A DNA stretch of 64,000 nt from Membranipora membranacea (GCA_914767715.1 OU612069.1:1426001-1490000), one strand, 5' to 3'. Shown: positions 49,701 through 62,060, numbered from the stretch's first letter. Translations and numbers: made by a program. Notes: generated from the letters alone by a model not told the origin.

Positions 49701-49921
49701 TTTTTTATTTGCCACTACAGTGATTGAAAAAAGCTACCACAAACCTTTCCCAATGGAAAGAAAAACAAACCTGTGAGCACAATAAGGAAAGGCATTCTGG
49801 GTGTATCAGCTGCTCTCCCAACAGTCATATCTCGATATAGATTCTCAAACCTGTCACCTTTGACAAAGTATTGAGGGCTGATAGCTCTGCGGATCTCGTT
49901 TATATTTTCTCCCGCCATAGC
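40766..49921 (-). CDS. NB-ARC (STAND) NTPase with helical-repeat C-terminus (13 exons seen, 910 aa)
   Basis: Likely an innate-immunity or cell-death type signal-transduction NTPase; the role is inferred from the family only. Exons (minus): 49921-49771, 49461-48863, 48629-48381, 47509-47322, 46396-46231, 45745-45594, 45137-44901, 44508-44381, 44031-43852, 42903-42793, 42473-42353, 41814-41460, 40864-40766. From the ATG at 49918 they give 910 codons in frame. Motifs: P-loop GRSGVGKT (residues 50-57), Walker B LFLFDD (about 136-141), an RNBS-B-like LIVTTQRG, and GGLPLAL (about 232-238). The remaining two thirds are alpha-helical, with TPR-like pairs such as LLSCMAYCQLAQR and LAEIYDVQARVYRFQGD. 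The C-terminus is an acidic/proline tail ending VIAQQPTD. One intron (after exon 5) uses a GC donor. The first listed exon follows an acceptor, so at least one upstream exon exists, untranslated or encoding an N-terminal domain; I could not place it. Confidence 0.83.
44107..44136. repeat. Trinucleotide run (TAG)n(CAG)n
   Basis: About five TAG/GTA units pass directly into five CAG units, in an intron of the NB-ARC gene. Confidence 0.9.
45205..45372 (-). mobile_element. tRNA-derived SINE, copy 2
   Basis: On the minus strand box A (GTGGCTCAGTTGGTTGGAGT) and box B (GGTTCAAATCC) are followed by TTGACTACTGTGGGTTTGGT and ACAAACAAAGAGTAATCTGA. Head and tail match copy 1 at 13069-13220 at moderate identity. 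It lies in the NB-ARC gene intron between exons 6 and 7, sense to the gene. A 76-codon ORF overlapping it is chance. Confidence 0.87.
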
Positions 49922-52161
49922 CTGAGCAATCAAATAAAAAAACTATTGTTTATCCACCATGTACCACCAAACTTTCTGCGAAGAAAGTTCTGCAGGGATA
50001 TGGGGCCGAAAGCAATTTTTAGGCCAGTCACAAGTTCATTTTTTCAGAAGTGCCATGACTAGTGAAATTGGCTCTTTCATCAAAATGAAGTTGCCACGAC
50101 AGGTTCAAGTATCAGTATTAGGAATTGCTACCAGGTGTATTATCTTGATGAAATGATTTAAAAGTTAAAAGTGAATTACTGTTATGATGAAACTTAAAGT
50201 AATTTCCTTGAAGTTTCAGTATCACTTGAAAGATGAAGATCTGTGCAAATTTTTATTTAGTAAAACAGAGTAGACCAGGATCACATGGCCGCAGTCAGCA
50301 GGATGAATACACTTCATATTCACCAACGACATTTTGTGGCGTATGATGCAATAAGAACCCATCCGGATGCCTATTAGGCAACTGCGGATTGTCATTGGAT
50401 TTTAACATTTATACTAGATGGGTCAAGATCATCGTTCGCTGCAATGTGCACTCCGTCAATAGGCTACAGCATTTCTAAACTTTCTTTGCCCCAAAGTTAG
50501 CTAAAGCATGTGGTATGGGAAATTAAGTAAGGGTGGACCACCAAGCTCGTCACCTGGCTAAGGTTAAGGATTCAGATTAACAAATCCACAAAATAAAGTT
50601 CAGTTGTGAAACGCTTGTTATCTGAGATTCAAGCTTGCAAACCAGTGGGTTATATAGGATCAATACAAACCAAAATGAACATGATCAGTGGTTTTCAGGT
50701 TTATATATGGCATTAGCACACTATAAGCAACTCTAGGCCTACTGATCGCATTGTCCTCTTTTGTATCATTATAAGCTGACGCTTTGGTAAGCTCCTGATC
50801 CACCGGTCACCCGCAGGCAAAGGGACCAAGAATTTGTTGTCATGGGCATTTATCAAGACAATCCCAAAGGATTGATAGTTAAATTTTGATCTCTTTGCCT
50901 GCGATGTGACCGGCAGAAGGGAGCAACTGGAATGCAGGCAATTAGATCATATTCGACCTAATTTCAACCCAACAGCTGAACATACTCTAAAATAAGTGAT
51001 ATATATTTTGTAACGATTGAACTCAATATAATGAGCTGACATGTGTTGTAAGATGTGTGGCAGATGCTGTATGGGACAATTCTTACAGCACCAATGTCGG
51101 TCCAGTACTGGTTTTGGTGCAGTAGGGGCCCAATGAGTGATGTACACCATACAGCACCTGCCACAAGGCTCAAAACTCTCAAGTTCCCAAGTACCTAAAA
51201 CACGTCTTAGCATTCTGGACCATTCTGTGCATGTGCAGCTCTGACATTACAAAATTAAGTACAGTTATGCTGTAGTATGTTGGATAGGCACTGGGCGACG
51301 ATGTCTGGAAGCCTGGTGATTTTTTGGGTGGTTGATACTGGACACTGCATTGGCAAAGTAAAGACATGTAAGTCTCAGGAGCCCATGTCCTGAAAGGACA
51401 CACTGGCCAGTTGTTGACGACCGGTGCCTGAAGACTGATAGGACGTGTTGCGAGGCTGTGTTGAGACATTGTAAGACAGTCATGAGATGTTGTATGCAGT
51501 CGGTCTTTAGCCTTTAATTAAGGCCTTTTTTTTAGACCACATGTGTTTTTTTCACACGACAAAACAGAAGACTTGGATGCCACCAGGGAGAATGGTGCCA
51601 CTGGGTGGGGCACTCAACCACTATGTAATGTACCTTACAGCACTGGTTTAATTTTGTAATGCAGTCCCAAAAACCATGCCTCAAAAGCCAGTCTCAATTT
51701 CCAGTATTTATTATTATAGAAAGAAAACTTTGAAAACAAATCAAATAGGTTGGCCTGTCATATAACCAGTCCAGTGAATTATCCACAGGTACTTGAGCAG
51801 ACCTGTGGATTTATCAGAAAGGGATTGGTCGAACTTGTTTATATGTGGTAATGATAGCCTTGGCAGACTAGGTCAGAAGTGTGGTTGTAGTGGTGGATAT
51901 AACAGTCTTAGGGTAGCCTGTTAAATGAGTCATATATATATAACCCTAGCTATTTATTTATAAACTATAAATTTTTGGAGAAAATCTAAGCTGATGGAAC
52001 CGTTGTCAAGGTAAAGGTTTTGTTCTATGACACAACCCAGTTTCAAGGCTACGGGATTTCCCATTTACAATTGACATAGACATATATTGAGTTTCTAAAT
52101 TATCCCAAGCAATTTTGTCAATTGAAACAAAACTGCCATAAGTTGTGATTCCTAGACACAC
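49922..52161. other. Region upstream of the NB-ARC gene; no exon placed
   Basis: The missing 5' exon or exons of the NB-ARC gene should lie here or further right. Overlapping minus-strand ORFs at 50947-51483 look like a decayed repeat: adjoining frames, no starts that fit splicing, no domain I can name. A perfect 10-bp-arm inverted repeat (ATCCACAGGT and ACCTGTGGAT) is at 51781-51812. Confidence 0.4.
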
Positions 52162-52224
52162 TGATCACGTGATATACTATTGCATGTATATCTCTGATCG
52201 ATAGAGAGTGAATTAATTCACTTA
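52162..52224 (+). mobile_element. Terminal sequence of the MITE family, possible left end of the two-gene transposon
   Basis: TGATCACGTGATATACTATT then GCATGTATATCTCTGATCGA is the reverse complement of the right ends of the MITEs at 3542-3720 and 30862-31044. The MITE core does not follow; instead comes the promoter side of the plus-strand C2H2 gene. This fits the left terminus of a larger relative, but no matching right terminus was found beyond the transposase gene. Confidence 0.6.
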
Positions 52225-52720
52225 GCTTGAGCAAGGAGTTTGAAAGAGGAGTGGAAACGACCTCTCATTTCAAATTGCTGTTTGTCTCCACTGGTAATTG
52301 TCCTCTCTTAACAGCAAAGGTTGTCCATGACCACAGCCAATCAGAGTCGACATCAAATTAAGCTCCGCCTATAACAGTGGTTTAGCAGAAAACTTTTGTG
52401 CATGCTTGAATAAATGACTCAACAAGAAAGCTGCTTTTGTATCACTCTTGCCATCTGACTATCTTGATATCTAACTATCTATCTGTGCAGAGAACTTGAT
52501 TACTTGTATATAACTCTCTGATCTGTGTCACAACACAGGGATACTCCTTGAACCACTGGTATGTATTCTATTCTTATTCTTCTTATCTATTGCTTGTTGT
52601 TGTTTTTGGACTGTGGTGGGGTTGTGATGTGCTGGGAAAGAAGAAGTGCATATGATCATAATCATTGATTATGATCATGATGGTGTTGAATATTATTGTT
52701 AAAAGTTATGGTTGTTGGCC

Positions 52721-52755
52721 TGTCTTGACAAGCTTTGGCAAAGCTCATCAAGACA
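52721..52755. repeat. Short hairpin related to the one at 25508-25553
   Basis: TGTCTTGACAAGCTTT and AAAGCTCATCAAGACA flank a 3-base loop. It lies in the putative 5' UTR intron of the C2H2 gene. Confidence 0.65.
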
Positions 52756-53252
52756 GATTGAACCAATCTATCTATCATCATCTCAAACACTTTAATTGCT
52801 TGCCTTGCTTTCTCCTGTTGTTCAGAAGATGCTAGTTGAGCTTGTTTGTTATGAGACTACTATGCTTTGTAAATGATGCCAAGTTAGGCTACTCTGTGGC
52901 AAATTAAATTATATTATATACACATAGTCCTACATAGGTCTACATACATGCATGCATACAGAGATGGTATTTAGACGGTCTACCTAGTCTACAACCCATT
53001 GAATAATAATAAGTCAGTAGTAATTAACTGTTAATATTAATGTTACGAGCCTCTACTTTCAATGACAGTCTGACCATAGCTGGTCCACTGTACTATTTCC
53101 TATATGTGTAACATCTATACGCTCAGATCACAACCACATCATATCCCCTGTACAGAAGCGGGCCCCAAGCCCAATAATTGTACTCAAGGCATGTAATCAC
53201 AACCCGCTATGACTTATGATAATCATTTTCTATTGTTGTAGGGCAGCGTACA

Positions 53253-54732
53253 ATGGCTACTGAGGTCGATGGATGGATGGATGAGGATCTTGAAGATTTC
53301 TATGAGATTTTGGACAGTTCCGTACCTGTATGTATGCATCTACTTAACTATGAAAATATATTTATAAGTTTAGAGCACTTCCCAAAAATGGCTCAGATTT
53401 ACTCACATTCACTGCAAGTAGGCCTACATGTATCAGGAAAGGTTGACGCCTCTGTTGTTTCAACCCCTTGCTGCAATGTAACTGTATCAAGTTTATTCTT
53501 GTAATGTTGATAGATAAGTGAGCAGTGCTCCACAGTACACCAAGAGGCAATCAGATGCTCAAAATGTACGAAGTGTACAAAGTGTGTACCGAAGGAGTAC
53601 AAGTGCCCTGAGCCTGAGTGTACTAAAGTGTACAAAGCTGAAGGATGGTTGAAAAGACATCTTCAATCCGTTCATGGTAGGCATAGTGCATACCTGTCTT
53701 CATGGTCCTAAACATTGTTTCAATAATATATTAAGATAAATTTAAAGGTGTGTATTTTTAACACTATTAGTTTACATAGCTAGCTAGGCCTATTATATTA
53801 TATGCACGTAAACATGCATACCCGCCAAAGCGAGCATAATCTTTGCTTTTCTTAATTATACCTCTGTGAGAACTGTCTCTTTAGTGAAGTTCATGCAGCG
53901 GTTAAATTTGTTTCCCTTTGATATAATTGCAGGTCAAACAGAATGCTCGACTTCTTACTATACACCTATTACAGACGATCAGCAAGCTATTCAGATTTAC
54001 AATGACACTATTACTCTAATGAGATCAGATTCTCTATTCTCTCTATCGCCAGATTCACAGCAGATGATTACACAGATTCAACACCTACCACAATCAGACT
54101 ATATAACTATTATCAAATTCGTTTCCTCTAAGAAGACTGTACATTCAATCACCAATCCGTCATCACTACCCAATCATATCTATTTTCATTTCGAACGATT
54201 CATCACTAAATCATTAGGTAAACTTCATCAACATAATACTGATTCTTCTTTACAACTTGATTCTATTTTACAATCCAATGATACTGTAGAGGGAATATAT
54301 TATGTAGGGGGTTTTATATTAAGAAAACTGAAGAAGATGACGGGTTGGACTAACGAGGAGCTCGAGCAGCTGACACTCTGGTCTATCCCTAGTGAGACTG
54401 GAGTACCAAGTACATGGAACGATTTGATTAGTCGGGGGGGTTTGTTAGACATTAGTTCAGATTTATTTCAACTGTTAAAACTCATGGACAAAATCGCTAC
54501 CGCTTACTTAAATAATATTAATAGGAACTGTAATTTAACTCAGATGATCATGAAATGTATTCTTCAACAACCGGAAATCATATCTATGACTTGTAGAACT
54601 AGTACAGACCTCATTTATGCGATAGCTGAGTTTTTCACCAGAGTACGTTGCAAAGCATTTGTCAAAGGAAAAGTCAATTACCTCTCAACTAGTCTAAGAC
54701 AAAATCTAATGGGATTACATGGTGCATCATAA
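53253..54732 (+). CDS. C2H2 finger protein with a P-type transposase C-terminal-like domain (3 coding exons, 345 aa)
   Basis: Coding exons 53253-53327, 53514-53676 and 53933-54732 total 1038 bases in frame. A likely untranslated first exon ends at about 52559 (donor GTATGTATT). Residues 1-25 are acidic. Residues 30-49 are cysteine-rich (CSKCTKCTKC). Residues 56-79 form one C2H2 finger, C-x4-C-x12-H-x4-H. Residues 80-345 have no named domain I can be sure of. YYVGGFILRKLKK (about 202-214) and LISRGGLL (about 244-251) resemble the 'Y-AG-v-rKL ... W/L-sRGGL--ps' pattern in C-terminal parts of P-element-like transposases. The stop is about 150 bases from the stop of the convergent transposase gene, and AATAAA at 54852-54857 serves this strand. 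Probably the second gene of one transposon, perhaps a DNA-binding or regulatory partner; a domesticated host gene is the alternative. Confidence 0.78.
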
Positions 54733-54851
54733 TTTTTTAATATCTGTTTAAATGTTTACTTTTAACATATCCTACGGTTAAGGTTGGCAGTGATGTATCC
54801 AACACACATTATATAATAATAAACTTATTGCGTATTAGCACTTGTATCATC

Positions 54852-54857
54852 AATAAA
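54852..54857 (+). terminator. Poly(A) signal of the C2H2 gene
   Basis: AATAAA lies 120 bases after the stop codon. The transcript would end almost on top of the stop codon of the convergent transposase gene, so the two 3' ends meet or overlap. Confidence 0.55.
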
Positions 54858-54884
54858 GCTATAGATTCTCTGAACACTGTCTGA

Positions 54885-57800
54885 TTATAAAGTTAGTTTT
54901 TTTGGTGGTTTCCTGGCTCTCTTTGGCGTTGGCTGCTCGCTTACACGGAGCTTTGGCTTTGCTCCAGTTGTTGTGTTTCCCGTCTTCAAGTCCCTCTGGG
55001 CGGACTTAGTGACAGAATGGAGGCGTGTAAAGCTGTTGAATTGAGCCATTGTGGGGGCATTGTTGCTACCTGTAGAGTTTCTTACTCTGCTGAAATACTG
55101 TTCTGTAGGGTCCTGACACAGAAGTTTCTCAGTCAGAATGAATGAGTAGCCCTCTGCCAACAGATCTTTCGAGAGCTTCATAAAACTCATGCCTGAAATG
55201 TGCGAAGAAGATTATAAATAATATTTGGCAGCAAAGGTGTGAATTGATACAAATACTATGAACCAACTTACACCAATTTAGATTAGTCTCCCCTAGCTCT
55301 AAAAATGGTAGCGGTGAGGACAGAGTGCATAGCTTTTGATGAAATGAGAGATAATAAGCCATAACAGTAAATATAAAGCCACAAACCAGTGGATATATAT
55401 TGAGAACCACAAAGTGGGTTTGCATGCATAGTTATATCAGCTCTGGTTGACAAACTAACAGATATAGAGTGTGATCAAGGAGTTCTGTAGCTCCCTGTTG
55501 TGTTGACATCATTTCTATCTACGGTACAGATGCATAGTTATTAGGTCAAAGTCATACTTGCTACGGGATGACCCAGGCTGTCCGACTGTATCTGATTAAA
55601 TATTTACATGTTATTTTCCAGCCATCCCTAGTAGCTGGGCTCAAAAGACACTTAGCACTGTCTTCTGCGCTCATCTGCTTGCCGGCCACTTCCGTCTCCC
55701 AATCATTTAGCCAGGCGATGAAACCCTCAACATACTAAAATTAAGAGTGGGACTCAGTGTAGGTATATCACTAACTTATCTTGACTTTATCTATTATTGA
55801 CTTATTTAGATATGATCCAAGCTCTGGAAATGAATGTTCTGCACGGGTAGAAAATAAGGTCACTTGAAATGATAAGAGTTGTCTGCTCAATATCCCTGTG
55901 AACACAACTGCAAAAGTGCATGCTAACCAGGGATTGGACTATATCAACAGCAAAAACATGACAATTGGTGGGTTGCTTGCTTATTTTGCTCTGTATTTAC
56001 CTCAAAGCGCCAGTCATCAGAACTTGTCAGCGGACTCTTGTACTTGTTCCTCGAACGTGCTCCCTCGTTTCTAGACCTCATATTCAGTATATCAAATACA
56101 TAGTTGATGTAACGTAGCAGCTCCACTGTGCTATCGTACTCATCGTTTTTGAGATTTTGTAAGGCTTTATATGTGCGTCTACTGAGAACCTTGAAAGAAT
56201 TAAGGGAGGATTAATGTAGAGCAAAGACAATTGTCAAATGCAGTCCTCAGTGAGTGAAGGAAAAGTATCGATACTTATTACTACTAACACACTCGATGTG
56301 ATATGATCAGCAGCCAAAATGCTGCCATAGCAAACAACCAAACGTCCTGCCTCAGACAATCTCTTTGTTAACAAGCCTGAAGTGTTTACCTCTTTATCAT
56401 TGATGACAAAATAACAAAGTCATACCAAAGCTAGAACTGAAACTCGCAGCTTGGGTGTGAGATTTTGGGCTCAACAGGATTCAAACAGATTAAACCTTTT
56501 CGTTTGATTGATTTACATTTGCGATTCTCAGGAAATCAACTGACCTGTACCGCATACTTCACTTTCATTCGTGAATAGCTTTGGAGATGGATATGTTGCT
56601 TGGTAAGATGATGTGTTGTGGAAATAACTCCTGCTTCCCTGCTATCAACTAGCTGCGTGATATGGTACCAGTATATATGTTTTCCTTTTAACTGAAGAAA
56701 AACAATAGATGACTGTGAAGTGGCGTGAATGAACAGAGAGAGAGAGACATTAGACTATAAACTCTCAGAATAGTAGGCCTAGCAGCATCAATACATGATG
56801 ATGCTAGGATACCCTCAACCCAGGTGACTGTAGATAGATACTAGAACACTACACTAAATCCCACACCTAGGTTGCTATTGTCCTCCAGTTTCAGCTATCT
56901 CAGTAGCACGCATAGTTATGATCTAGACAAGACAAGACATAATCCGCCAAACAATTTAAACTTTCAGTGGTGTGCAAATGCCAAAACAAAAAGTGTCAAC
57001 AATTTGTATATATCATTCATCTTGTTATGTTAGGCCAAGGAGTTCGAAAAGCTCAGTTGCCTTGTTAGGCTCAAGGAAATTCCAAAGAGTTATGTGCTTA
57101 CTATCAGTTGCCGATTAGAGTTTGGTCCAGATCTCTCCAGGCAGTTCCTCGATGTTTTCACCAGATGACATGTATCAGAAGCGAAGTATAACACTCTTCC
57201 ATCACTAGAAAACTTATTATAAGCTCTATAGGTCACAGAGTCGTCAGGAAAATCGGACTTGTGCAGGTTATAAAACTTTCTGTTGGTAGCCGCACCGTCA
57301 GAAACAGCGATCCTCACCCTAAATCCTGCCAGCTCTAAATTTGCAACAGTTTCCCAAAACCTGAGATACAGTCCTTCTGCATTTAATGAGGATGTGGCAT
57401 ACGTGCCGACAACGCTCTGCAAATCGCTCTTCAGGCCTCTGATCTGAAATGCCAGGGCATGTGTCGCGATTTTCTCTAATGATTTAGAAGTCACATCTAG
57501 CAAGGAATCAGCATCTAAAGTGTCAACATAGCCAGTCAGTTTTCCACTGTGAGGGCAATACACCAGGCCCTCCTTGACCTTCATCTCATCAAAACATAGG
57601 GCTACATCTTGCTGGCCATACTTTTGAGCGACGTTCATGATCTCATAACACTGAGTGCCAGTCTCCATTTGCCTAAATGCCACATAGTCTCTTAGCGTTC
57701 TTTCTGATGGTAGATTGACAACCTCGCTATCCCGCATGTATTGATATGCTGCCTTTGATTTGTTGTGTACAACAAGACACCATCGGATAATGCTTGGGTG

Positions 57801-59930
57801 CCATCTCATCAATGCAGACTTGTTTACGCTGTTAGCTTTGAGCTGCTGTTCAAGGAACAGCTTCTTCATAGAATCGGGTTCAAACTGGCTCACACTACTA
57901 CTTATTAGTGACTGACACAGATCACTGGTTTCTGTTTCTACAGATATGGATTCACACTCTATTAGTTTTGCCAACCTGGCACTAAGTCTTTTGCACTCAG
58001 ATGTCTTGCTGTTAATTTCTTTACGCATCTTTCTCGACCGCGTTAGCAACTCTTCCTTTGAGAGGGACTTTAGCTGCACCTTAGAGGATGGATCTACCCT
58101 TGACACTTGAGATGTACTCTGTTCTTTACTGCGAATTATTCTCTTCTGCATGGCCTTTCGTTGTTTTAAACATGGAGGGCAGCGGGTAGACTGGGTTGTA
58201 CTCTCAAGTAAAACAGTGCAGCCAGTTGAGTATACTGCAGCTGATGCAATGTTCAAATCAGTATTACCTTGGCAGCTCTTACACTGCGCCACTGCTTTTA
58301 ATGTCTCTGAGGGAGATTTGTTGTCCCATGGTACGACTCTATCATTGATAGTCACAGTGACAGACTTAGTTTCTATATCGTAAACAACCTGCCTGGTTAG
58401 TTCCATCTTACCTGTTAACAGAGAATATGTATGGGAATGGTCTTAATTTAAATGGTCAAATTGTTGATCAGGATGAGCCACACAATAATATGAAATGATA
58501 ATATGCTGCGTCATAGCCTAAGTTATGGATAGTCCACCAATGAGACACGGTGAGAACATACTTGTACAATTCAATGTGCTCCAATATAGGCCTAAAAGAA
58601 AGTGTAAGGAAGTGTAAGTGCCGCCTCATTTATTATTTTTATCATGTCAGGTTACAATTTTAGATGGACCTCATCAACAGCCGTAGACTACCCAACTCGT
58701 TGTTCCCATTATCTAATAGGTGAGTTTTGAGGTTCTGCCCCTCAACAACTGTTCAAGAAGGTCCATCTATGAGAAAATGACATAGAACCAAATCGTATCA
58801 AAAGCAGATCTATTTAGGGTTTTGTGGTTTGGGTTCTTTGATTTTCAAAATTTCCATTTTCAAGTTGTCACGGAATCAGCAAAACCAATCTCTCAGAAAC
58901 TATCTAAATTTGACTATTTGATTCAACTTGCATATTCTCTGTTGCTGGCTTCAAAGAACCTACTTGGCTGCACAAAGAATCTCATCTACATAATCATTCA
59001 CGTATCATCGTAGAGTTGTTTATATCATATGCGATATTTATAGAGTCACACCCTGGTCACACTCACAGCATGAATCTGATGAAGACGCAACTCTCTATAT
59101 TACAAAGTTATATTACAACTTCTAAAGTGAGATGATGATAGCAACCACCAAACCATGCCAGTTATGTACAAATCAAACACCAAGGACACTAGAGCACCAT
59201 TGTTAGAGGATTTGTTATTATGATTAATTGCGAGTACTGAGATGACGTGACTGGTAGGTCTACACATTCGACAGATGACACACATAGGAAAGAAATCATG
59301 TTAGCTATGTTATAATTTAATCTAGTGGTTAATAATGTTACAACAAATATTATAGACAAGGCTCACCGTACCCTACCTACTACTGCAATCATTTTGGTGT
59401 TGGGATGGTGTACATGCTTATACTTACCTGTGATCACCTAGAAGCAAAATATAAATACACATCTGAACAATAATGAGCACCCTCAGACTATCACCATTGG
59501 TGATGAGTGTCAATGGCAGGCAGATCTATTAAGTTGTGGAAAATTGAGTGGACTTGTTATTACTTACTACTACTAATAACAACAAGTTACAATTGATCCA
59601 AAAATCAAACTAACTTCTAATTACTTGCTACAACTTGAATTTCAATTAATGTAATCCTTCATCACACACACAGACAAACTTAGAAACCTCATGACTGACC
59701 AAGAGCAAGACAGTGCATCTGAACTTACTGTCTGGTCCATCACTCTTTGAACTTATGATTGCATAGCCAATGAGTTTAGAGTCGAGGCTGATCCTTGTGA
59801 ATCCTAGCTGCAATGCTTGATTATCTAGTCCATCCTCCCATCCACCTTCATCAGAGGTCTCCTTTGAAGTGACTGGAATAGGATAGTTGACTCTCTTCTT
59901 TCTCACTGTTAATCTGTACTTGTATGGCAT
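54885..59930 (-). CDS. P-element-like transposase (6 exons, 760 aa, apparently intact)
   Basis: Predicted DNA transposase of the P-element/THAP9-related group. Exons (minus): 59930-59729, 58411-57102, 56691-56545, 56189-56001, 55734-55608, 55192-54885; total 2283 bases, one frame, no internal stop. No THAP domain is seen. Instead residues 111-148 carry paired cysteines (CKSC ... C ... CPPC), a possible zinc site, followed by a coiled coil (about 180-220). The RNase-H-like core shows LPSERTLRDY, then D342 in CFDEMKVKEGLVY, GKLTGYVD, D439 in VSDGAATNRKFY, and a DxxHLVK motif at 480-485. Later exons give GKHIYWYHI, LTKQHIHLQSYSRMKVKYAV, NMRSRNEGAR and E689 in CQDPTEQYFSRVR, the usual place of the catalytic glutamate. 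The C-terminus is basic (PKRARKPPKKL), possibly a nuclear signal. The C-terminal domain usual after the glutamate motif is missing; a similar domain lies in the convergent neighbour. Confidence 0.88.
58661..58769. repeat. Small inverted-repeat element, about 109 bp
   Basis: TAGATGGACCTCATCAACAG at the left is matched by CTGTTCAAGAAGGTCCATCTA at the right, read as its reverse complement with a few mismatches. It lies in intron 1 of the transposase gene. Confidence 0.6.
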
Positions 59931-61323
59931 GATTAAGTAATTTATCTGATCATCAAATTCACAAAATTAAGGAAAATGTGAGCAGAGAGGGACTTCCTGT
60001 CAATAAAAAGTACAGCTTGAGTTGCTGTAATAATTTTGATCAACTGTCCAATCAGCAATTTATCAAGATGGGCTCTACCACAAATTCCCTAAAGTGTTTG
60101 AACCTCTTGAAAAGAAACTAAACTAAGTAGCAGAGAGATATAGATAGCACTCAGGTATAGCCCATGTTTCAAACTATAGTCTAGTTTTACCTGGGACTCC
60201 AAAGCCCTCTGCTACTCATATGAGAAGGGAAAGTTCGACTGCAGACATGGCCATAAATTTGCCTCATAATTTGGTAATCAATGGCGGTTTTCATCAGTCA
60301 AATGTGGTATGTTATGCCTCCCTTTGTCACTTAGGTGTTAGAAAGGGCTTATCTAAGTACTTTCACTACTTTTATCTGGTCTAAGTTCCTCACATGGTTT
60401 TTAAATGGTGAATGAATGATTTATTTTCAGTCTCTCTATCCCCCATCAAACATTTGCATTGGAATTATATTTCAATACCCTCCAAAAGTGGTTACTATAT
60501 TACTAGCTATGTCTCATCTACACTTGTGGTAATTTACATCATGATATATTGTCTCTGGGTGTCTGAATATACCGTTGAGTAAACATGTCAAATATTTTAA
60601 TAATTTTCAGCTGGAGACAGACATATAAAAAGACTGAGGACTTAAATGAATTTTAATAGAGGGACTATATTAGTACAACCCTTGGAAACAGCCTTTTTAA
60701 GTCACAGGCTACATTTCGTTTCCACTCCCTCTCTGTAACTCCCTGCTATTCCTACACATGTTTTGTCTGTTATAATAATCCTTTATTAATGCTACGACTG
60801 TAACTATTTTTAGCAAGCTTACACTCTTCCCTCTTACAACTTGACACTTCATGTTTGCTAGCGGACGAGTCTAAACGCACTGAACATTTTTACTGATTTA
60901 TACATTAAATCTTTGTGACTCTGTGAGTTTTAGTTAGATAGTTAGTACACAATAAAATCATAGTATAGTTGATAAACAACACATTTTTATGCCTGGCTGG
61001 TAGCCTTGATTTAAACAGACTTTTCGACTGGCAGGTTGCCGTTAGGCTTTACGCGTTCATCCGAACAAGTTGGATATCGGGACTTATTAAAGCCAAGCCC
61101 ATGCTGGCTATCCTGACAAGATAGAATTTCCCGACACTGAGACATCATTGCACTTATGGACCAGGAAGCAAGCTGGAATTAAGCTGCATTTAAAACTAGA
61201 AATAGGACACTTTTTTTGCTATTGTGAGTGATGTCGCTACCATAGAGTGGCCGCCTTTCCATTTATGAACTTTATTTTGTGAACTGTTTTAGAAGTAGAC
61301 CAAGTTATCTTATTTTTGTAGCT

Positions 61324-61381
61324 TCAGTGATACACCAGGGAGAATGGATGGAGAATGGATTCCATTCTCCCTGGATACACT
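61324..61381. repeat. Inverted repeat with CAGGGAGAATGGA arms
   Basis: ACCAGGGAGAATGGA and TCCATTCTCCCTGG are arranged head to head with a duplicated GGAGAATGGA between them. The outer bases (CAGTGATACA and ATACACTG) also partly pair. Confidence 0.75.
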
Positions 61382-61879
61382 GATTTGTTTTTTTAAACTT
61401 TAGCGTTACCACAAATATTGCTTTTCATATTTACCCTGATTGTTTGAATAAAATTTGAATTGCTTACAGTGATGTTGGCATCCAAATTCCAAAATTTATG
61501 TTGTTGAAATAGAAGTTGGCTTTTGCTGTGAATCATGCACCTATAATGCTGGTGTAAAATTGCATGGCTTCATGGGAAATATGTGACTGAAGCAATGAAT
61601 AACCAAAGAAAATAATAGGAAAATAACCTTCTACAAAGTTACTGTTGGAACACAATTCCAATAATGATAAAGTTGTATGGTCCACTGATGTAAGTGCAAA
61701 TCTCTTGGATGAGTTCAATTCTCAAGTGTGACTGTCAGACTCAGAGTACAAGTGTGACTGTCAGAGTACAAAGTCACTATGAAAGAAAATCTGTTGGAAT
61801 ATCCAAAGCCAGTCTCCCAGGTGGCAACAAAATTGAAAACCCACTAAGTTATGTAAGAGTGATTCATGGGTTTATTTCT

Positions 61880-62060
61880 CAGCTACTTGAGATAGCAGAC
61901 TTATGAAAACTTGTAGATCCAATCATTCTAACATGCTCTTTCTGAACTTGCATGCTTTGAGAACAGATCAATTATTTATCTTTTTCCATTTTACAAAGCT
62001 CGAAAGCTTTTACCAGAATCAACTTTGAAGCCCCATCAGGCCAATTTTTCAAATAGAAGT
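61880..62060. repeat. Diverged relative of the repeat at the left window edge
   Basis: ACTTGTAGATCCAATCATTC then TAACATGCTCTTTCTGAACT matches 588-625 (AGTTGTAGATCCACTAATTA then TGGCATGCTCTTTCAGATTT), and weak similarity continues for about 80 more bases. Only one arm is evident here. Confidence 0.55.

Noticed and set aside
50947-51483. Overlapping minus-strand ORFs that might be a decayed transposase
   Set aside because: I cannot identify catalytic motifs or a consistent frame; similarity to Tc1-type proteins was considered but is not supportable by eye.
60714-60747. Right terminal repeat of the two-gene transposon
   Set aside because: Only about 20 of 28 bases match the reverse complement of the left subterminal region, and the true terminal motif does not follow; it is too weak to define the element boundary.
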